Assembly: GCF_030253575.1 (NCBI RefSeq)
Contig: NC_080562.1
Coordinates: 40,835,852-40,899,851, forward strand
DNA length: 64,000 nucleotides
Reading direction: 5' to 3'
From: Rhododendron vialii
Lineage: Eukaryota; Streptophyta; Magnoliopsida; Ericales; Ericaceae
Shown here: in pieces, positions 10,147-22,766 of the stretch
Position numbering within the stretch: the first letter of the stretch is position 1
Layout of the letters: each line of letters starts with the position of its first letter
The notes under the pieces: generated by a model
Database searches by the model: none
Seen by the model: only the letters and a program-made list of their open reading frames with translations
Told to the model about the DNA's origin: nothing
Position numbers and translations under genes: made by a program

Positions 10147-11135
10147 AACCATGTTTACAAGATTTCTTCTATACCATTTTCCCTGCTTTTCTTCAAGTCA
10201 CATCACAACTGTGCTTTGAGCGATTTGAGTGTGATTTGATCTTCTGGTGGTACTGGCATTTTTAGCACTTTCTTGTTTGCTGTGATCCGTTGCATATAGT
10301 TTTGCTGGAGCTTGTTTTGAGTAATGTGTGTCATGCTCTTGGTGACTTAACTACATATGGTTGCTCTGTTGGTTTCCTTAGAAAGAGGACCTCTGAGATA
10401 TCGCGATTCTTGCAATTTATGTTCAGATGAGGGTGTATTACATGAAGGATGAATTCGTGTGATATTGATTTGAACTTGTGCTCGAGTTCGATGGCAACCG
10501 TTGGCAGTTTTTGCTACTGGTATAAGAGGCAAAGTTTGCTGGAGAAGTCTTCTCCACAATGATCGATGGGAGAGTAAAACTTTTTACTGCCTCATTTCTC
10601 ACTATTTGTCGGAGAGAAATGCCAAGGCATCCCATTTTTATTTGGGGCTACCTTGTCTTCGTTGAGTTTCTCCACAAGAACGCATAACGTCAATCATAAA
10701 ATTATGTGAGAAACCACCACAAATAGAGTTAAAAGATCATATTATGGGTGCATTCTTTTGAACTTTTTGTCTAAAACCTTTTTCTGTAATTTTTTTTTTT
10801 TTTTACTTTTAGCAACTTCTTGTCATTATTTTTGGCATTAATCATTCGTCTCGAAGAGAGGAATCAAAAAAGTATAAAAATGTGGGCCGATGTTAAAAAA
10901 AATTCATATAAGACGACACTTTAGACAAAAAAAATACAGTTATTTCGTACTCCCTCCTTCCCAAAATATTCGTTTGATCCGTAAGATTTTTTAAAATCGC
11001 TTTAATGGTTTCAGTCACTTATTTAACCAAGAGAATATTGAGCAGTTTTCATATTTTACAAATTTTCAAGCTCTGTGAGTGTTGTTGTCATGCAAGTGTC
11101 TCTTGAGCAATAATTTGTCCCTTTACATAGTGGTG
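10147..11135 (+). repeat. 3' flank of the F-box gene, intact copy of a duplicated segment
   Basis: This is the copy of the 727-4135 segment that lacks the LTR insertion. At about 10284-10289 the sequence reads tgatccgttg, which corresponds to the unoccupied insertion site of the LTR element. The copy has its own extra DNA around 10740-10975, including a Stowaway-like end (ctccctccttccc at about 10951). The block may be part of the F-box gene's 3' untranslated region or its spacer. Confidence 0.75.
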
Positions 11136-11183
11136 TTTCAAAACACGACTTCAAGCCAAATAGAGTGCAAGTTTTTTAGGTAG

Positions 11184-11395
11184 TTTTTTTTATACTACAA
11201 CTAGGTGTCTGAGTCAGTTTACGTGTACTTCGACTTATCTTGTGAGACCATAAACCTATCAGCGCCACTAGCGAGGGCCCTAGTATGGACTGACACCAAA
11301 GAAATTAATAGCTCGAACCTAAGATTTTATGAGAGAGCAAATCTCTAAATTTCAGGCCTTGAGCACTTGATCAACCTCTCGGGGTTAAGTTTTTC
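11184..11395 (-). mobile_element. Au-like tRNA-derived SINE (minus)
   Basis: On the minus strand a tRNA-like head (ggttgatcaagtgctcaagg) with a B-box-like ttaggttcgagct is followed by a body with ctcgctagtggcgctga and ends gaagtacacgtaaactgac plus cacctag. That tail matches the end seen in the fuller SINE at 17305-17541. A short A/T-rich stretch lies at its end. Confidence 0.65.
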
Positions 11396-11710
11396 TGGTA
11401 GTTGAAAAGCATTTATATTGAGAAAACGTAGGCATTGAGCTACATGAATCAAAAAACAGTATAAATATGTTTGAAATCGTCAAGAATAATCAGCACCGGG
11501 GATTAATTTACGTTCACCTAGTAATGTGGATTAATTTACGTTCACCCGGATTAAATCTGGAGCTGACCGAAATTGTTAGGAAACATGTCAACAGAACATA
11601 CAAAATAAAAGTGTCCAAACACTTTTATGTTTTGTTGTCATGATTCGTATCAAACTTTGAAGTTAACACTTAACGGCAGAAACAAACCTCTATTGACCAA
11701 GAGAGTACAC

Positions 11711-11880
11711 CAATGGGCTTGTAATCCAATTGATAACTCCTGGCTTTCCCTTGTGGGAGACTAGGGTTCGAGTCCCGTTGTGGGTGATTTGTAGATTTAA
11801 GGCTATGGATAGCCTCTGAACTCCCTGTGGACTAATTCACCAACATCCCCTGTTAATCCCGCTGATGTATATCAAAATTG
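11711..11880 (+). mobile_element. tRNA-derived SINE
   Basis: The head reads like a tRNA with a B-box agggttcgagtcccg at 11763-11777 and a plausible A-box about 40 bases upstream. The body that follows (ctatggatagcctctgaact, then aacatcccctgttaatcccg) differs from the Au-like copies, so it may be a separate SINE family. It is not a tRNA gene: the stems do not close. Confidence 0.6.
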
Positions 11881-12585
11881 TCAAATCGGAAAATAAAAAT
11901 TGTCAAATTAAGGAAGTACCAAAACGTTTTGAATGGAAGGTTTGGTGAGGGTTCCATTCGGAATCACTCACGTGGCAAATATGTAAGTTGGTGAGTTGCA
12001 GACATATACTCGGAATATGCCACTTGAACAGAATATAAAAAGTACTAAAAAAAATTTATTCCAACAATGAATTGAATTAGTGGTCTCTGTCGAAATTAAG
12101 CTTTCATTAAATAAAATAATTAAGTGGCAGTTTGTTTTAGGTGGGCAGGATGTCCTACACCTTTCTGCAGTGAGAGGTCCCACTGCAATGTCTAAAAAGC
12201 CAAATTTTACTAGAATTGTTTTTCGGTGGTAAAGAGTAGAATTGTTGTTCTTCTTGGAAGACATTTTTCTTGCTTATTTTGGTCAAATTCTTTCAGTCCA
12301 TTCAACTCAAGGAATTGGAAAAAACTTTAAACGTATCTATTGTATACCAACTAGAAGAAAATCCAAAAAATCGAGCAAATAAACTTCTTATTTTGTTTGA
12401 TATAGCATCCAGAGCTGTGCCATATGCGTGGGTTCACACACATCAAACGGCTCCAAACACAATTATGCCTGAAAATTGTGTTCTTAGACTTTTTTTTTGA
12501 TTTTTGAAAATATGATGAATATCTTCCCAAGATAAGTTGAGGTACGTGTCAGCTATCCCAAATACCATAGCTATCAAAAAATATA

Positions 12586-12820
12586 CTCCCTCTATTCCAA
12601 AATGAGTAACCTTTTTGGGATTCTATGTTATTTTCAAATACTTATATTTTTCGATTTATGAAGTTTTATGTGATTTTGAAAATTTTGTTTAATAGAACTA
12701 ATTATAATCTAACAAACAAGATCCATATTGTATATTTTTTTGACATTTATATTGAAAGATATAAGCAATTAAAAATGACACGCTTTCTCAAAAAGGTCAC
12801 TCATTTTGAAACGGAGAGAG
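12586..12820. mobile_element. Stowaway MITE
   Basis: The 235-bp element starts CTCCCTCTATTCC and ends GAAACGGAGAGAG with TA at each side (12584-12585 and 12821-12822). Interior words (tttatattgaaagata, aacaagatccatattg) are shared with the Stowaway at 7161-7396, so both belong to one family. Confidence 0.92.
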
Positions 12821-13783
12821 TAATACTAATGAATATCTTTTACCTTTTCGATTCCATTTTTCAAGGTCATTATTTTAAACACTCCTCTTCCTCCCCAAAT
12901 CTCTTAAAATAGAGTCAACCCACTAATAGATGTCAATTAATTCTATTATACAAAGTTCGTAAAAAATCCCTTTCGAATTTGTGTACATGTATGGACAAGA
13001 GAGTGCACATTGTTTCAGTATAGATATTTATTACACGGGCCAACCAAATAGAAGATGGTTATATGAGCCAACCTACTAATTTCAATTTGTCCTCATGATT
13101 ATTCTCCCTGCTTATCTAATAAGCACCCATCCTCCTCTAAAATAAAATAGATTAGGTTAATAAAAAAAACAGTAGGGTTGATTCAGTGATTCCAAATGCG
13201 GCCTTACGGTGAGTCCTAACCATTTTTTATTTATTTTTTATTGGTGAGCCCCAAACTTTGCCATTTATTACTACAGTACTTGCCTAGGTGGTAGGCTCTC
13301 ACGAGTGGTTGGAAAGTTTGACACAAGACGCAACACCAGAGTAGCAAAAGCTAAACCCTCACAAAACCAACTTCCTCCTCCGCCAACCCAAACCCAATTA
13401 AGCTCCAACGCATATCGAAAGTCGTAGCCTTCTTTGTACCGAAAAGGAGTTCGTATCTGGTCGACCGAATCACATGAGGTGTTTGGTAGCGCAGTGACGA
13501 CACCGAAGTTTTTCCTCAACAATTCTTCCCAAAAACCCCTAGATCACAGTCATCTCAAAGGTCTTCCAAAATTCGTGATCTAAGCCTACAAACCCACAAG
13601 GCGTAAGGGATTTGTAGGTTTCTTGGTTGTTCACAAGAATTCAGAAATCTCTCAAAATCTTTGGAGTCTGATTATTCTTTTTGTTTTTATGGCAAAACCC
13701 ATCTAAAGTCAAAGAATTCAGAATCTCTCTAAATTTTCTTTGTTATTTGGCAATCTTAGGCAAGAACCGTCAAGATTTTGAGC

Positions 13784-16700
13784 ATGATTTCGTCTGTGAA
13801 GCAACCCACGGTGCCCATTACCGGTTCCATCGTTTTCCGGCCGAAGTTAACGGCGCCGTTACGTCAATTCTCGGTTCTACCTCCACTGCCGGCGTTAAAA
13901 ACCCGAGGGAAGACCTCCGCTATCGCTATCGCAAAACCCTTGTGTGTTTCTTCTGTTGAGGGTTTTGGGGAATTGAATAAAAAACGGTCTTTGATCGCAT
14001 GCAAGGCGTACGAGGCGGATCGGTCGGAGCCGATCGAGGAGGGAGCGAAGCAGGTGCCATCGGAGGCGGCTAAGAAGCTCAAGATCGGTGTCTACTTCGC
14101 GACGTGGTGGGCTTTGAACGTGGTGTTTAATATTTACAATAAGAAAGTGCTGAATGCTTTCCCTTTTCCGTGGCTCACTTCGACTCTCTCGCTCGCTTGT
14201 GGATCTCTCATGATGTTGATCTCTTGGGCTACTAGACTAGCCGAAGCTCCTAAGACTGATTTCGAGTTCTGGAAAGCACTCCTCCCTGTAAGCTAATTTA
14301 GAGTTTTTCTCCATTTTTTAAACGATTTCTAGGGTTTTCAAGATCTGGGTTTTGTGTACTTAGCAAAAAAATGATCTGGGTTTTGTGAAATTGGACTTTT
14401 ATGATCTGGGTTTGGTGAAATTTGAGACCTTTATGCTCTGGGTTTTTCCGCATTTTTCAGCGTATCTAGGGTTTTTATGATCTGGGTCTGGCGAAATTTG
14501 GACTTTTGTGATATGGGGGTGGTGGAATTTAGATTTTTTGATCTGGGTGTGGTGGGTTTCTTTGGGTTTTTGTTAATTATTGTTTTTGGGGGGTTTTGTT
14601 AGGTTGCCCTGGCGCATACAATTGGGCATGTAGCCGCTACAGTGAGTATGTCAAAAGTTGCAGTGTCGTTCACTCACATCATCAAGAGTGGTGAGCCTGC
14701 TTTCAGTGTGTTGGTCTCGAGGTTCCTCTTGGGTGAAACTTTCCCCGCCTCGGTTTACTTGTCCCTCATTCCGATCATCGGTGGCTGCGGTCTTGCTGCT
14801 TTGACTGAGCTCAACTTCAATATGACTGGTAATCAGACCGTGTTGAACTTATTTTCCATTTTGTTTTTTGTTTTTTTGTTTTTTTTGATCCGTATTTTCC
14901 ATTTTGTTTCATTCTCTTCTTATATTCAACTTTGTTCATAACTTGGGGAGATTTACGAAATTTAGATCTTGATGCACAGTATACTCGATTTTGGGGCTTG
15001 AGAAAACGTAATTTCCTGCAAATTCAGCTTAATTTAATACTTTAACTGCACGTTTTTATCAATTGAGACCTCTTTATTCTTCTCTAACCAAAGAAAAGTA
15101 GGTAAGTATTAAGCAAGAAGCTTAACTCGTGTGGTGTTTTCCAGAATGTCATCGAATGAGAGAGTTCTGACCAACTTGTTCATTTCTCTTAATTTCCTTC
15201 ACGCCAGTCACGAGTTTCTTACTTAACCCGATGACTTGGGTTCTGGCATTTTGTGGTTTGCATTGCCTTAGAAGAAAGTGCTTGGGGTTGAACGTAATTT
15301 TGTTGCTTTTTTGCTTTGGTGGATGGTTTCTGGTGCATTAATTTTAGTAGTTGGCTGTCAATTTCAGGTTTTATGGGTGCCATGATATCCAACTTGGCGT
15401 TTGTATTCCGCAACATATTTTCAAAGAGGGGTATGAAGGGGAAGTCTGTTGGTGGAATGAACTACTATGCGTGTCTCTCTATGTTGTCTCTCTTGATTCT
15501 CACTCCATTTGCAATTGCTGTGGAGGGACCACAGATGTGGGCAGTTGGTTGGGAAACGGCTCTCTCTCAAATTGGACCCCAGTTCATCTGGTAACCCACA
15601 TGACATCTGCCAACTCTGGTTTCTACGTAGCCCTTGTTTGTGTTCTATTTTTGTCTTTACACTTTTGGAAATCCATGAATTTACTTTTACATAAACAAGT
15701 TAGAAATGAATCCTTATGGTGATAATTTTCCAGGAGTTAGGTATCGTCCATGACCTATTTCGCTACTTTGTGAGAATTAATTGGGGATTTGCCAAACGGT
15801 TGCCCTTCCTCGTATTTCCAATTTTTTTTGCCCGCCATTCATTACTGTAACTTGCACTGAAGTTGATTAGATCGAAGGGCCCATCTCTGAACAGCCTTGA
15901 ATCATCTGGGATTGGTGACATCTGTGGTGCTTCTTACTAATTAGGATATATATTAACATGTAGTTAGATGGTCCATTGCATTGTAATCGATAATTTTTGT
16001 GTGTGTGTGTGTGTGAAGAAAATGGAAAATCCTATTTGATCTTAAGCCAACTATGGTTTACCCCATAATAAGCTTGGTTATTGATTGATTCAACTGCACC
16101 CAAATTTGTTGTTTGAAGATCTAGAGAAGAAAAATATTGATCTTGTTGCAGGCCTTGAAATATTGAGGGGCTAAAGTCTTTAAAGTGTAAATGATTGGTA
16201 AACTGAACCGCTCTAAGAATTAATTGATGAATGTTGGACCTTTTTAAGAAGTCTGGCGAGCCACTGCTCCCAAGCAGTTGATATTTTCACAATAACCTGT
16301 GGAAATTGTCTTTTTTATTCACGCCTATCGAAAAACAAAAAGTTTATATTGGTGCATAAATTTTGTGATTACTTCTATGTTTGTCTTTCTTTGATTTGCC
16401 TTTGCTTTCTTTGATTTCTTTGAATGGCTTTGTTTGATTTCCTTACACGCCGCAGTTTTGGCAAGTGTCATCTTGATAACCACGTTATTCATTCTTCGTT
16501 TCTTTCCAAAGTCAAGCTTTTGTCTGAAATATGTGTTCAATAGATCGTTCAGTAGATTTTTCCTTGCATATGTTTTGTGTGGCTGATTTTCGCGTGTGAT
16601 TTAGGTGGGTGGCGGCCCAAAGCGTGTTCTACCACCTATACAATCAGGTCTCATACATGTCCCTGGACCAGATCTCTCCCTTGACATTTAGCATTGGAAA

Positions 16701-17914
16701 CACCATGAAACGTATATCTGTCATAGTCTCGTCTATCATCATCTTCCATACACCTGTCCAGCCCATCAATGCCCTTGGAGCAGCAATCGCAATCCTTGGA
16801 ACCTTCTTGTATTCCCAGGTAATTTGTTTTTGTTTTCTTCCTCTTTATGAACAGAGTTTTGACGTGGATTATTGATAGCTTTCCTAGTTGTATTCCACAA
16901 GACCGGAAGGTATTGAAAAGTCTGAAACTATACCCTTAAAAGCTATCTTTGTCTCAATGGGCTGACAAGATGTGTGGACAAAATTGTCACTTTCTACCCT
17001 TTTTGTTCAGTTGCAAGGCAAGAAATAAAAGAAAATAGCTGAAGCAAAATGAAACAAAGTAATTCCTTTCTCCCCACTCCTTGCCACCTCAATGCTCAAT
17101 AAGTCTTGAACCCAAGCTGCATAATACTGTAAAGTATAATCTGTGCCAATTACCTGGTTTTTAAAATTTTTAAATGTGTTGCATGCAGTAGAAATGTGGA
17201 ATTAGATCACAAGGATGGGGGCCATTGTTGGTAATTTCTATGCTAGTGGAATTTGGACTTTCGACATCCTTATGGGTTGTCTTAGGGAAAAAATGCTTAT
17301 GTGGTATCCCCAAGGGGTTGGTCTAGTGGTCAAGGCTTGAGTCTTAGAGGTTTGCTTCTTTCTAAGGTCTCAGGTTCGAAATCTCTTAGGTGCTATCAAT
17401 TCCTTTGGGGTTAGTACATATAGAGCTTCGCTGCTCTGGGGTTTAATTGGGACCCCCGCAAGTGGGTGATGGGATTGGTCCCATAGGATTCGTCGAGGTG
17501 CGTGAAAGTTGGCCTGGACACCTGAGTTATCAAAAAAAAAAGAAGAGATTATGGGGTCGGGTCTGAATATTTTGTCTGATACCTTGTTTTAAGGTTGTGT
17601 TTGGATCATGGAATTGTGGTGGCCTTTGTGGAAAGGAAAAGAAAAGAAATAAATAAAGTGAAGAAGCTGAGTGTCTTCTTTGGTTCCCCTGTCAGCACAC
17701 CCCTAATCCGTGATCCGAACACAGGCTGAGGGTCGCATATTTTCTTGGCTGCCTAGGTCATTGCTTTCCGAGTTTTTATTCAAATTTCAAACCGAGAAAT
17801 GGTTTGTTGAATTCATGGCAAAATCTAGGAATATGCTCCACTTGTCGCTTGTTTCCTAATGAGTCTGCTTTACTTATGTACCGTGGTATATTTCTTTTAC
17901 AGGCAAAGCAGTGA
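13784..17914 (+). CDS. GPT: Plastid glucose-6-phosphate/phosphate translocator
   Basis: Exons are 13784-14287, 14603-14828, 15368-15590, 16605-16818 and 17903-17914; phases close at every GT..AG junction and give 392 residues, near the 388 of Arabidopsis GPT1. The start MISSVKQ aligns with the family start MVLSVKQ. Residues 1 to about 75 are a Ser/Pro/Lys-rich transit peptide, followed by EAYEADRSEP-type sequence, KKLKIGVYFATWWALNVVF, SFTHIIKSGEPAFSVLVSRF, AMISNLAFVFRNIFSKRGMK and SPLTFSIGNTMKRISVIVSS, all hallmarks of the GPT branch of the NST/TPT translocators. The protein exchanges cytosolic glucose 6-phosphate for plastid phosphate across the inner envelope, feeding starch and the pentose phosphate pathway. 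The last exon encodes only AKQ and the stop. It is convergent with TSB. Confidence 0.96.
15996..16014. repeat. (GT)n microsatellite in GPT intron 3
   Basis: A run of about nine GT units within the intron between exons 3 and 4. Confidence 0.85.
17305..17541 (+). mobile_element. Au-like SINE in the last GPT intron
   Basis: The head ggttggtctagtggtcaagg is an A-box region and caggttcgaaatctctta the B-box region of a tRNA-derived SINE. The body includes cttcgctgctctggggttta and the tail tcgaggtgcgtgaaagttgg, then gacacctgagttatc and ten A residues. This is the most complete copy of the family in the window; shorter tails recur at about 41232, 44893 (minus), 46040 (minus) and 61110. Confidence 0.85.
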
Positions 17915-19125
17915 GAGAGCTGGGATTACGACCGTTTTGTATCATAGATGACTAGAGAAGACGCGTTGCCAAGATTAAGTTTCTGCTTGGACATCAATTA
18001 GTAGCCGTATTTTGGGATCCATCTCCGATTGGGATCAGGAAGGTGGATCAAGGAGCTTTTCTTTTGTAGATAGATATCAATAATGAGTTGTGGAGAACCT
18101 AAATTTTACACAGGTGATCAGATATTTATTTCCTTTCATTTTTGTCATTCCTCCAATATTCCCCTTTGCTGAAGAGAAGAATTCTTCACATAAACAGAAG
18201 ACAATGGCCAAAACTTGCTTGTTTTGAGCACATCAGTATCAATAAAATGAAATGAATTATATGAGACCCACGTCTGATGTTTGTTTTGATGGATGCAAGC
18301 AGGCAGTTGTTTGCACACTGACCCCCCAAACTTGAATCGGCAAAAGATGCTGGTTATGGTATACAGCATTATGATTCTTGAACACTGATATGTACACACA
18401 AATATGAAATATCTTTGCCGTTGATAGACTTGCTAAACTACTGGGGCTAGTCTAGTTGGCCACCCAAATGAAAGGAAGAACTAGCTATTTTTTTCTGTGT
18501 TAAGGCTACTTTTCTTAAATTATTCCGTATTGAGATTAATTTAGTTATTGCAAATATCATACGATTGATTAACATGAATTTTCGTATCGCTTGACATTAA
18601 CGGGAGACGTATTAAAAAATTTTCGTTGTCAAAATTAGTCAGCATAGCGTCATTGAGGACAACTTTAGGAAGAACAAGAAATTCGCAGATGGTAAAATAC
18701 CACAAGGAGAGGGAGTAAGAGAATAAAGATGGTCAATATGTCAGATCAAATTTTCTTCTCAATATCCAGGATACACTCTACCTCGTTGGGCGGTTGGCGA
18801 TTTTTGCACAATGTCTAGGATTCATTAGGAAGTACCATGTCTAGGATTCATTAGGAAGTGGATAACACCTTACCCTTTAGATAAAAGGCCGAAGATAAAC
18901 AGAAACTTACTTTTGCTTCTCATACAAGATGGCGAGTTTTGCATGCTCGTACAAGATGGCTAGATTGATCCTATCCCAAAAAATTTAGTTTCAGAAATTG
19001 GAATAACAAAATTCATTCATACAACACACAGAAACTCTCAGAAAACAGAAAATCCATCAGAAAAAAAGTTGGGCTAAATCTCAAGGATGAACCCTTCAGG
19101 TCATAAGATCCTAGAGGAATGACAA
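17915..19125. other. Convergent spacer between GPT and TSB
   Basis: Holds the 3' ends of both genes. A 26-bp tandem duplication (tgtctaggattcattaggaa at about 18812 and 18838) lies at 18811-18860. No other gene is seen. Poly(A) signals were not assigned. Confidence 0.5.
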
Positions 19126-22100
19126 TTAAACCTGCAGAAATTTAGCGGCCGTCATGACGTCCTTATCTCCTCTGCCACTGCAGTTAAGCACAACCTTAGT
19201 ACCATTTGGGAGGGTGGGACACAGTTTCTCCAGATATGCAAGAGCATGTGATGTCTCCAGTGCCGGAATTATGCCTTCTAGTCGAGATAATCTCTTAAAG
19301 GCTGCATGAAAATAGCAAAATGATAACAAGAAAAAAAAAATCAGAAAAATGTAATTACTGTTGGGAGTAGAACCCCAGATAAGAACGAGAAATGGCTGAT
19401 AGGGATGATTGAGCAAACACAATCCACCAAGTTATAGTGTCTTAAGTAGTTGAGGAATCCATTAAACTGGGTGGGGGTAGAACAGTAACTTTCCTTCCTT
19501 CACGTGACAGGTTTTCTAAGAACTACTGGCAGAAGATTAAAAAACTTAGCGCTGACTTAGCATACTGTGCAAGATCATACAATTATCCCATGGAATTACT
19601 ACGACTTCCCAACAGTTCAAACTCAAAATGAGATGTGTCCAAGTCTACGAATAGCTTTATGAGCAAAACACTCGATGCCTTTAAGCTTTCAGGGAGTAAC
19701 TGGGGAACAGACCAAACAATTAAGCTGGAATTTGCAATTCTTCGTAGACAGGTGTCTGTGGAACACTATGGAGAGCAAATGTTGCACACTTTTCAGGTTT
19801 TAAAAAAAAGATCCGCAATTGAGCTGGACTACGTAGATCTCCAATTTAAGTTGCTCAATTAGTGAGTATTCTTTCCATGGTCAATGGGAGACATAAAATT
19901 GTAGAGCTACGTCTCCTTAACTTCCAGACTTTCTCAAGAGAATATAGCCCATTGGTGCCAGCAGCAGATCTTAAACTACATAGAATCTGTCAGAGTTTTT
20001 TTTTTTTTATCGTGTTATACATGACAAGAAACAGAGAATCAAAATAAGACCGAACAACTATTCAAGATAGGACGGTGAAAAGAGGATGTTAGGATTGAAC
20101 TAGAAGCAAAATTTTTTATCAGCATCACAAGAAATCATACCTTCCAACGCCTCTCATCTGTGATGCTATAGTATTCAGCACGCCCTAAGTCTTTCAAAAA
20201 GCTGTGTTCTGGTCCAACTCCAGGGTAATCCAGGCTATTTGACACATGGAAGTACAAGTTATGAAGTTAGATAAAATACAGCACAAAACGTCATGGACAG
20301 CCCAATGACTCAGAGATAAGAGATAGTTACCCTGCACTAATGGAATGAGGCTCAACTATTTGCCCATCTTCGTCTTGCAATAAATAGCTCATAGCTCCGT
20401 GCAGCACACCAACCTCCCCTTTAGTCAAGGTAGCAGCATGCTTACCACTATCCAATCCGAAACCTGCAGCTTCAGCACCAATCAGCCTAACATCTTCATC
20501 TTCCACAAATTCATGAAAAAGTCCCATGGCATTTGAACCTCCACCAACACAGGCAACAAGAATGTCTGGTTTCCCACCCCATTTTTCCAATGCTTGTTTC
20601 CTTGTCTCTTTGCCAATCACCGCATGAAAATCTCGAACCATCATGGGGTATGGATGTGGCCCAGCAACAGATCCCAAGATATAGTGGGTTGATTCCACGT
20701 TAGTCACCCAATCTCGTATAGCCTCTGATGTAGCATCTTTCAATGTGGCAGTACCAGAATGAACAGCCCTAACCTATTAGAGTAACAAATAACACCGGAG
20801 TATTCTGTCAGAAGTGGTGATAAATGATAATAAAGAAAGCAAGTATGCTACGCATCACACGAGGAGAAAACTGATTCCAATAAACATCTGAGCGACGTAG
20901 TGAAAATGGCTGAACAAAGGATTAATGAAGCTGGAATAAACCAGGGGAAGCTGGAAGTCTCTTTTTTTGGGGTTGTTTTAAAGTTGTTGGATGGGATAAG
21001 GAAACAGGGCTGTAGAAGGCATGAGAATCAGAAGAAAAAACTAAAAGGGCTTTTGAAATTTTTGATCGTGTAAGAGAACTGGGTAGACTAGAAATGTGTA
21101 TATATCATAGTAAAACTCCACCGAAGCCCCTTATGTTATATTACCACGACACTAAAACCCTTAATTTTCTAAAATCACATCGCCTACCCGCCTATTCTTC
21201 CTCCTAGCCGCCTAGCTGATTAATCACCGATTGATCCCGCCTAGCGTGCAATTAATCGGCCCGGTGCCTAGACAAATGCCTAGGCCACTAGGCGCGGCGG
21301 CGTGGCCTAGGCTGATTTTTAGAACCCTGCATTTACAATGCGGCAAACCTCTCATACTATAGATATGCTGCCACCAAACTTCCAACAGTACAAGTATAAT
21401 AACAAAAAGAGATCCTCCAAATGCCATTGCTCATAACAAAGTTTTTTTCCTGCAAGGTACCATTGCTCACGATAGTTGTAAACACTTCATACAAAAACAG
21501 CTAAGAGTGTATGTTCGGAAGGCACACTTATGCAGTCACCAAATGAGGATTAAAAACGGCCAAATCATTGAGCGCAACTAAAAAGATACAAGTATGGAAA
21601 GAAACCTCAGCTCCAAGAAGTCGCATTCTGAAGACATTTAAAGATTGCCTTTCCATATCTTGAGCTCCCATATAAATAACACACTCCAAACCAAATCGAG
21701 CACATACGGTGGCTGTGGCGACTCCATGCTGACCAGCCCCAGTTTCTGCAATAATGCGTTGCTTCCCCAGGCGTTTTGCAAGCAAAGCTTGAGCCACAGC
21801 ATTATTGATTTTATGGGCACCAGTGTGGTTAAGATCCTCTCTCTTGAGGTAAACATGCGGCCCTTCGCCATTGGGACGCCTATAGTGCTCAGTTAGCCGT
21901 TCTGCAAAATAAAGAGGGCTCTCTCTACCAACATAATCTTTCAGTATCCCGTCCAGTTCTTTCTGAAACCAAAATTCGTCATACCATATATAATTAATAT
22001 CGCAATAGACCTCAATTAAGAACAAACTATATTTACAATTGACAGTAGTCACAATACAGTTGCTCTGACCAAAACTTCAAGCTTAATAAAAAATGTCAAA

Positions 22101-22724
22101 GATTGAGTCTTTGTTTTCCAGGAGACGCATGGTACCGTTGCAATTTCCGATTTATTACCACCATTTATCAATTGAAGAAAGTTGTAGGGTTTCAAAACGA
22201 TACAGCGGTTCTTCCTTTCCTTTTACACGTTTATTGATTTATTTGCATCAGAACAGAAACATTATAATCCATTCCAATCCATATATCACTCCCTACTTTT
22301 CTCTAAACTGTTTGTGCAACTAAACAACAAATTGGTAATCCGAAATTTTCTTCGGCACAAAAAACATTAAAAAACAAAACCCTTTTTAACAGAAAATTTG
22401 GACAATGTCTTGATTTGTGCCTGTCATCTTGCACAGGGGCCATGCTAAACATCTACAATTAAACAGTAAAAATCAATACTTTAATCTTGTAAAACATACC
22501 CATTGAATTATTGAGCTTTCAACGAAACCCCAAACATTAAAATTGGAAATTGTAACGAAAAAAAGAGAAACCTGAAAATCTTGGTCTCCGGCGAGAGAAT
22601 GAAAAGCGGATTCGAGCTCGGTGAGAGCGTGCATGAGAGTTTCGGGCACGTACTTCCCGCCGAATTTACCGTACCGTCCGAACGGGTCAGGTCTCAGCAG
22701 AACGGGCTTGGGTTCGGGCTCCAT
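19126..22724 (-). pseudogene. TSB: Tryptophan synthase beta chain gene, frame broken
   Basis: Minus-strand exons: 22724-22572, 21962-21606, 20773-20331, 20234-20141 and 19301-19126, all with GT..AG introns at places that fit plant TSB. The enzyme joins indole and serine to make tryptophan in the plastid. Diagnostic parts are present: [29 protein letters not shown] with the pyridoxal-phosphate lysine, [22 protein letters not shown] and the end [17 protein letters not shown]. Two problems stand out. Exon 4 has two extra bases (a duplicated GA/AG within gatgagaggcg, near 20151-20154), so the frame meets a stop early in exon 5. The ATG at 22724 has no transit peptide, and the transit-like sequence upstream is out of frame and stopped (separate entry). 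It is either a very young pseudogene or affected by sequence errors. Convergent with GPT. Confidence 0.85.
21115..21335. repeat. Unclassified CCTAGGC-rich repeat in TSB intron 2
   Basis: GC-rich insertion in an AT-rich intron, with cctaggc or cctagcc repeated about eight times and a right end reading gatttttagaaccctgc. This style of sequence recurs in plant genomes as a mobile repeat, but no terminal repeats or target duplication were resolved here. Confidence 0.4.
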
Positions 22725-22766
22725 GGTTGTCCTCTGGTCGTTCTCCTCCAATTGGCGAGTTGTTGA

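Larger units (their letters stand above)
11136..13783. other. Repeat-filled spacer between F-box gene and GPT
   Basis: Contains two SINEs and a Stowaway listed separately. The remainder is AT-rich with no supported gene. A SINE 3'-end-like phrase (gttgaggtacgtgtcagcta) lies at about 12537, directly left of the Stowaway. The last 500 bp before 13784 probably holds the promoter and 5' untranslated region of GPT, but no clear TATA box was fixed. Confidence 0.5.

Noticed and set aside
11711-11800. tRNA gene
   Set aside because: A and B boxes are present but the cloverleaf stems do not close, and the body continues as a SINE.
15351-15722. Plus-strand frame of 123 codons
   Set aside because: Out-of-frame shadow of GPT exon 3.
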